Source of the DNA: Phycisphaerae bacterium
Lineage (GTDB): Bacteria; Planctomycetota; Phycisphaerae; UBA1845; UTPLA1
Reading direction: 5' to 3'
Assembly (NCBI GenBank): GCA_023150615.1
Contig: JAKLKO010000006.1
Span: forward strand, 124,001 to 188,000
Length of the DNA stretch: 64,000 nt
A program made the position numbers and the translations under genes. This document shows positions 60,541 to 64,000 of this stretch, piece by piece (the first letter of the stretch is position 1; every line of letters begins with the position of its first letter). Under the pieces are notes generated by a model. The model did no database searches and had not been told where the DNA came from. It was given only the letters and a program-made list of their open reading frames with translations.

Positions 60541-62007
60541 GTGCTCGTGATCAAGAACTACATCGACGGTCAATGGTGCGATGCCGCCAGCGGCCGCACG
60601 CTCGACGACATCGAGCCCGCCACGGGAAGCATCCACGGCCGCCTGCCCGACAGCGATGCCGCCGACGTCGATGCGGCCGTGACCGCGGCCGAACGGGCCT
60701 TCCCCGCCTGGGCCGCGACGCGGGCCGCCGAACGATCGCAAATCCTGCTCAGGATCGCGGATCTGATCGACGCCGAGACCGAACGGCTGGCCCGCGCCGA
60801 GTCGATCGACACCGGCAAGCCGCTCGCGCTGGCCCGGGCACTCGACATCCCCCGTGCGGCCGCAAACTTCCGCTTCTTCGCAACCGCCATCGTGCATTTT
60901 TCCTCCGAATCCCACACGACCGACGACGAGGCGATCAACTACACCCTGCGCGATCCCCGCGGCGTCGCCGGGCTGATCTCGCCCTGGAACCTGCCGCTCT
61001 ATTTGCTGACCTGGAAGATCGCGCCGGCGTTGGCAACCGGCTGCACGGCCGTCGCCAAGCCCTCCGAGCTGACCCCGGTGACGGCGTTCATGTTGGCCGA
61101 ACTCTGCGAACGAGCCGGCCTGCCGCCCGGCGTGCTGAACATCGTGCACGGGCCAGGTGCGAAGGCCGGCGCTGCGATCGCCGCGCATCCGTGCGTCGGG
61201 ACGATCTCGTTCACGGGCGGCACGGTGACCGGCGCGGCCATCGCGTCTGCCGCCGCGCCGCATTTCAAGAAACTCTCGCTCGAACTCGGCGGGAAGAATC
61301 CCAACATCATCTTCGCCGACGCGGCGACCGACGAGGTCGTACAGGCCTCGCTTCGCGCCGCGTTCTCGAACCAGGGGCAGATCTGCCTTTGCGGCTCGCG
61401 CATCTTCGTCGAGCGGCCCGCGTACGCCTCGTTTGTCGAGCGGTTCGTCGAGGCCGCGCGACGCCTGCGCGTCGGCGATCCGCTCGAACCGGCGACCGAT
61501 CAGGGGGCGCTCATCTCCGAAGCGCATCGACGGAAAGTCCGCTCCTACGTCGATCTGGCGCGGAAGGACGGCGGCCGAATCCTCTGCGGTGGATCGGACG
61601 TGACCGTGGATTCCGACCGCTGCCGCGGTGGGTACTTCTTCGCACCCACCGTCATCGTCGATCTGCCGGCGACTTGCCGCGTCCTGTGCGAGGAGATCTT
61701 CGGCCCCGTGGTCACGATCACGCCCTTCGTCGACGAGGCCCAGGTGATCGAGTACGCCAACGGCGTCGAGTACGGCCTGGCTGCGTCGGTTTGGACGCGC
61801 GACCTTCCGCGGGCGCATCGCGTCGCGCGGCGCTTGGAGTCCGGGACGGTCTGGGTGAATTGCTGGATGCTGCGCGATCTTCGGGTGCCGTTCGGCGGAA
61901 TGAAGAACAGCGGCGTCGGCCGCGAGGGCGGGCTGGAAGCGCTGCGGTTCTTCACCGAGCCGAAAAACGTCTGCGTGCGAACGACCGATCCCCGGCCAAG
62001 CGGCTAG
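60541..62007 (+). CDS. ALDH8-type aldehyde dehydrogenase (likely 2-aminomuconate semialdehyde dehydrogenase)
   Basis: A 488-residue NAD-dependent aldehyde dehydrogenase. GVAGLISPWNLPLYLLTWKI, LELGGKNPNIIFADA, NQGQICLCGSRIF (catalytic Cys near 282) and GTVWVNCWMLRDLRVPFGG closely match the human ALDH8A1 sequence I can recall, which oxidises 2-aminomuconate semialdehyde in kynurenine breakdown. GTG 60541 (or GTG 60547) starts the conserved VIKNYIDGQW; the longer open frame lacks homology. The downstream deaminase and the facing kynB gene support this substrate. Without them 2-hydroxymuconate or betaine semialdehyde would be alternatives. Confidence 0.85.
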   Translation: MLVIKNYIDGQWCDAASGRTLDDIEPATGSIHGRLPDSDAADVDAAVTAAERAFPAWAATRAAERSQILLRIADLIDAETERLARAESIDTGKPLALARALDIPRAAANFRFFATAIVHFSSESHTTDDEAINYTLRDPRGVAGLISPWNLPLYLLTWKIAPALATGCTAVAKPSELTPVTAFMLAELCERAGLPPGVLNIVHGPGAKAGAAIAAHPCVGTISFTGGTVTGAAIASAAAPHFKKLSLELGGKNPNIIFADAATDEVVQASLRAAFSNQGQICLCGSRIFVERPAYASFVERFVEAARRLRVGDPLEPATDQGALISEAHRRKVRSYVDLARKDGGRILCGGSDVTVDSDRCRGGYFFAPTVIVDLPATCRVLCEEIFGPVVTITPFVDEAQVIEYANGVEYGLAASVWTRDLPRAHRVARRLESGTVWVNCWMLRDLRVPFGGMKNSGVGREGGLEALRFFTEPKNVCVRTTDPRPSG

Positions 62008-62245
62008 TCACCATTGCGCTGCCCGGTTCACCGGTCCGGCCGCTCGCGCGGACTCCCTCGCGACGCGAAGCCGGCGTCGCCGTGATGCCGCGCGCGACGC
62101 GGATCACGCCGCGCCGTAACGGTCCCGGGACCGCGAGATTCGCCGGCGATCGTGTTAACATGCATCACCGGAACGCCGTCGAGGCCGGCGCTGCATCGGC
62201 GTTCGCCGGTCGAGCGATTCACCGCAACGTCCAGGAATGACCCGC

Positions 62246-62812
62246 ATGCCCGATCGCCTGAGCTTCATCGACATTCCGCCCGGCGTTGACATTCCCAACG
62301 TCGTCAACGCCATCATCGAGATTCCGCGCGGCCGCCGGAACAAGTTCGAGGTGGACAAGCGCACCGGTCTCATGAAGCTCGATCGCTACCTCTACTCCTC
62401 CAGCCATTACCCGGGCGATTACGGGTTCATTCCGCAGACGCTGGCCGAAGATGGCGACGCCCTCGACGTGCTCGTCATGGTTAACGAGCCGACGTTTTCC
62501 GGCTGCCTGATCGAAGCGCGCGTCGTGGGTCTGTTCCGGATGGTCGATCGCGGCGCGAACGACTTCAAGGTGCTGGGGGTGCCGCACTCCGACCCGCTCT
62601 TTGACGAGTACCGCGATGTCGATGACGTGCCTCGGCACTACCTGCGAGAGGTCGAGCATTTCTTCGCGACATACAAGCAGCTCGAAAACGTCTCGGTCGA
62701 GACCGGCGGCTGGTCGCACGCCGCCGACGCGATCGCCGAGGTCCGCGCGAGCGTCGATCGCTACGCCGTCGCGAAGCGCGTTCAGGCGGCCTCGATGGCG
62801 CCGTCCGAATAG
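62246..62812 (+). CDS. ppa: Inorganic pyrophosphatase (family I)
   Basis: A 188-residue soluble pyrophosphatase with IEIPRGRRNKFEVDK, SSSHYPGDYGFIPQTLAEDG and DALDVLVM (the Asp-rich metal site). It hydrolyses pyrophosphate to drive biosynthetic reactions. ATG 62246 is favoured over ATG 62237 because AGGA (62233-62236) would be only one base from the earlier codon but about nine from the later one. It sits between two tryptophan-degradation genes with a 238-base gap upstream and 24 bases downstream, so it may share their transcript. Confidence 0.94.
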   Translation: MPDRLSFIDIPPGVDIPNVVNAIIEIPRGRRNKFEVDKRTGLMKLDRYLYSSSHYPGDYGFIPQTLAEDGDALDVLVMVNEPTFSGCLIEARVVGLFRMVDRGANDFKVLGVPHSDPLFDEYRDVDDVPRHYLREVEHFFATYKQLENVSVETGGWSHAADAIAEVRASVDRYAVAKRVQAASMAPSE

Positions 62813-62836
62813 GCTACGGGCACACGGGAGGAGCAC

Positions 62837-63289
62837 ATGCCGGACGGACCGAAACCAGCGCAGCGCGGCATCATGAGCCTCCGCGCCCCCGAACCGGTCG
62901 GACCCTATCCGCATGCGCGGCGCGTCGGGTCGTTCTTGTTCCTCTCGGGCGTTGGACCGCGCACGCGCGGCTCGAAGGAGATCCCCGGTGCGACGCTCGA
63001 CGCATCCGGCCGTGTCGTCACCTACGACATCGTCGCGCAGTGCCGCAGCGTGTTCGAGAACGTCCGCGTCATTCTGGAAGACGCCGGCTCGTCGTGGGAT
63101 CGGATCGTTGACGTCACCGTCTTCCTGACCGACATGAACGACTTCGACGCGTACAACCGCGTCTATGCCGAGTACTTCGCCGGGCCGGGCAAGCCGAATC
63201 CTGCGCGGACGACGGTTGCCGTCACCGCGCTGCCAACGCCGATCGCGATCGAGTTAAAGGTCATCGCGACGATGCCGGATGGCGGTTGA
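62837..63289 (+). CDS. RidA-family protein, likely 2-aminomuconate deaminase
   Basis: A 150-residue RidA/YjgF-fold protein. VGPYPHARRVGSFLFLSGVG, FLTDMNDFDAYNRVYAEYFAG and PARTTVAVTALPTPIAIELK (conserved Arg) resemble the bacterial 2-aminomuconate deaminase of the nitrobenzene/3-hydroxyanthranilate pathways more than the generic RidA imine deaminase. It would turn 2-aminomuconate into 4-oxalocrotonate plus ammonia. GGGAGGAG five bases before ATG 62837 is an excellent ribosome site. The ALDH8-type gene upstream makes its proposed substrate. Confidence 0.82.
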   Translation: MPDGPKPAQRGIMSLRAPEPVGPYPHARRVGSFLFLSGVGPRTRGSKEIPGATLDASGRVVTYDIVAQCRSVFENVRVILEDAGSSWDRIVDVTVFLTDMNDFDAYNRVYAEYFAGPGKPNPARTTVAVTALPTPIAIELKVIATMPDGG

Positions 63290-63304
63290 CCGGCGACGCG
63301 TCAG

Positions 63305-63949
63305 TCATCGTGGGCGGAGCACGGCCCGCACCGGGCTGGCGTCGAAGCCCGCAAGCCGCAGCGGCGGCGCGATCAGCTCGTACGTCCCCTCGCTGACGTG
63401 AGAAAGGACCAGGCCCTCCAGAATCGCCATGTCGTGCCGCAGGATCGCGCGATGCGCCGGAAGATCCTTCGAGTCGAACAGATCGACGCTGGGCGTATCG
63501 ATGCCGATCAGTCGTACGCCGCGCGCCGCCAGCTCGTCGATCAGCTCCGGCGAGAGGGCGGCAAAGTCCTCGTTGAAGCGAACTGGATCGGGGTAGGTGC
63601 CCGTTGCAATCAGGACGCGCGGCGCGGTAATCGCCGCACGGATATCCGCAGATTCGATGCGCGTCCGTCGTGCCGCGGTGACGCGAATCACCTGGCACGC
63701 CCCAATGTAGTAATCCAGCGAGCGCGATTCGATCGACGGTGCTCCGGCCGCATAGTGGCTCGGCGCATCCGCATGCGCGCCCAGATGCACCGTCGCCCGC
63801 AGCGTCGAGAGCGTGATGTTCGAGCCGGACGCGATGTCGCACAGGACTTCGCGCGACGGGGGCGTATCTCCGGGCCAGACCGCGAGCGCCGGCGTCACCG
63901 TTGGAGTGATGTCGATCCACGTCGATGCCATCGGCGCTCTAGAGTTCAT
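63305..63949 (-). CDS. kynB: Cyclase-family kynurenine formamidase (arylformamidase)
   Basis: A 214-residue cyclase-family metalloenzyme. WIDITPTVTPALAVWPGDTP and the metal motif HLGAHADAPSH (His55, His59, Asp61, His65) match KynB, which hydrolyses N-formylkynurenine to kynurenine. The C-terminal GTYELIAPPLRLAGFDASPVRAVLR is also family-like. ATG 63949 overlaps the preceding gene's stop; ATG 63931 is an alternative. The preceding gene ends like tryptophan 2,3-dioxygenase, which makes the substrate, and the convergent neighbours act later in the same pathway. Confidence 0.88.
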   Translation of the reverse strand: MNSRAPMASTWIDITPTVTPALAVWPGDTPPSREVLCDIASGSNITLSTLRATVHLGAHADAPSHYAAGAPSIESRSLDYYIGACQVIRVTAARRTRIESADIRAAITAPRVLIATGTYPDPVRFNEDFAALSPELIDELAARGVRLIGIDTPSVDLFDSKDLPAHRAILRHDMAILEGLVLSHVSEGTYELIAPPLRLAGFDASPVRAVLRPR

Positions 63950-64000
63950 GGCGGATCGCCCAGAGGTCGTGGAAAACGGGTTTGAAGAGCGATTGCTTGA
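63939..64000 (-). CDS. kynA: Probable tryptophan 2,3-dioxygenase, C-terminal 19 residues
   Basis: Only the end of this gene is in the window: the minus frame reads KQSLFKPVFHDLWAIRHEL then TAG. It aligns without gaps with the tail QALALTFFPELFDVRTSV of Xanthomonas tryptophan 2,3-dioxygenase (Q, L, F, L and R identical; several conservative changes). Its stop overlaps the kynB start by 11 bases, so the two form one operon. With so few residues the match alone is weak; the adjacent kynB makes the assignment reasonable. Confidence 0.6.
   Translation of the reverse strand, partial: KQSLFKPVFHDLWAIRHEL

Noticed and set aside
1-64000. CRISPR arrays, insertion sequences, prophage or rRNA genes
   Set aside because: Looked for direct repeat-spacer series, transposase and integrase motifs and rRNA-like stretches; the only tandem repeats are the coding fibronectin-like units.

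Overview
The window is 64 kb of uniformly GC-rich bacterial chromosome, densely packed with genes. No rRNA, CRISPR array, insertion sequence or prophage gene was recognised. The gene content points to Planctomycetota, probably a Phycisphaerae-like lineage; this is inference, as there is no marker gene such as 16S rRNA. The pointers are three secreted proteins ending in the same paired Asp/Asn-rich, dockerin-like module, a lipoprotein with eight Planctomycete-style fibronectin-like repeats, zinc-ribbon/FHA membrane proteins, two MoxR ATPases, and a core-oligosaccharide (heptosyltransferase/LPS kinase) locus.

Layout. 1-6.3 kb: end of a sugar transferase, DUF309, an MJ0936/YfcE phosphodiesterase, a DUF21-CBS protein, an overlapping run (inositol-phosphatase family, secreted phosphodiesterase, tRNA-binding protein), then a zinc-ribbon ORF and trpD on the minus strand. 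6.4-11.8 kb: a tightly overlapped plus-strand run of nucleoside hydrolase, copZ-like, copA-like, ribF and nrnA. 11.9-17.3 kb: a CxxCH membrane protein, then MoxR-DUF58-transglutaminase (TgpA type). 17.5-24.1 kb: a Tyr/Pro/His-rich secreted protein, a lipoprotein parvulin isomerase, a double M16 peptidase, a LOG-family protein and a tyrosine phosphatase. 24.1-30 kb: lexA, a secreted agmatine/peptidylarginine deiminase-like protein, trxA, trpC, a CPBP protease and an unknown zinc-ribbon protein. 30-36.6 kb: SirB1/TPR, a second MoxR, a zinc-ribbon/FHA membrane protein, rimO, ychF and AMP nucleosidase. 36.7-42.7 kb: a secreted di-haem beta-propeller protein, tRNA-Leu(CAG), another secreted dockerin-like protein and metK.

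42.9-50.1 kb is a seven-gene, almost entirely overlapping envelope operon: heptosyltransferase, two single-domain LPS-kinase-family proteins, one protein with two kinase domains, a WaaG-like glycosyltransferase, a polysaccharide deacetylase and plsY. Four kinase-like domains in a row is the most unusual arrangement here. 50.4-59.8 kb: the repeat lipoprotein, scpB, murI, a HEAT-repeat lipoprotein, dprA, and clpC with a well-formed promoter and terminator.

60.5-64 kb looks like part of an oxidative tryptophan (kynurenine) degradation cluster: an ALDH8-type 2-aminomuconate-semialdehyde dehydrogenase and a RidA-family 2-aminomuconate deaminase on the plus strand, facing kynB and the last 19 codons of a probable tryptophan 2,3-dioxygenase on the minus strand. 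Inorganic pyrophosphatase sits among them. Because trpC and trpD are also present, the organism apparently both makes and degrades tryptophan.
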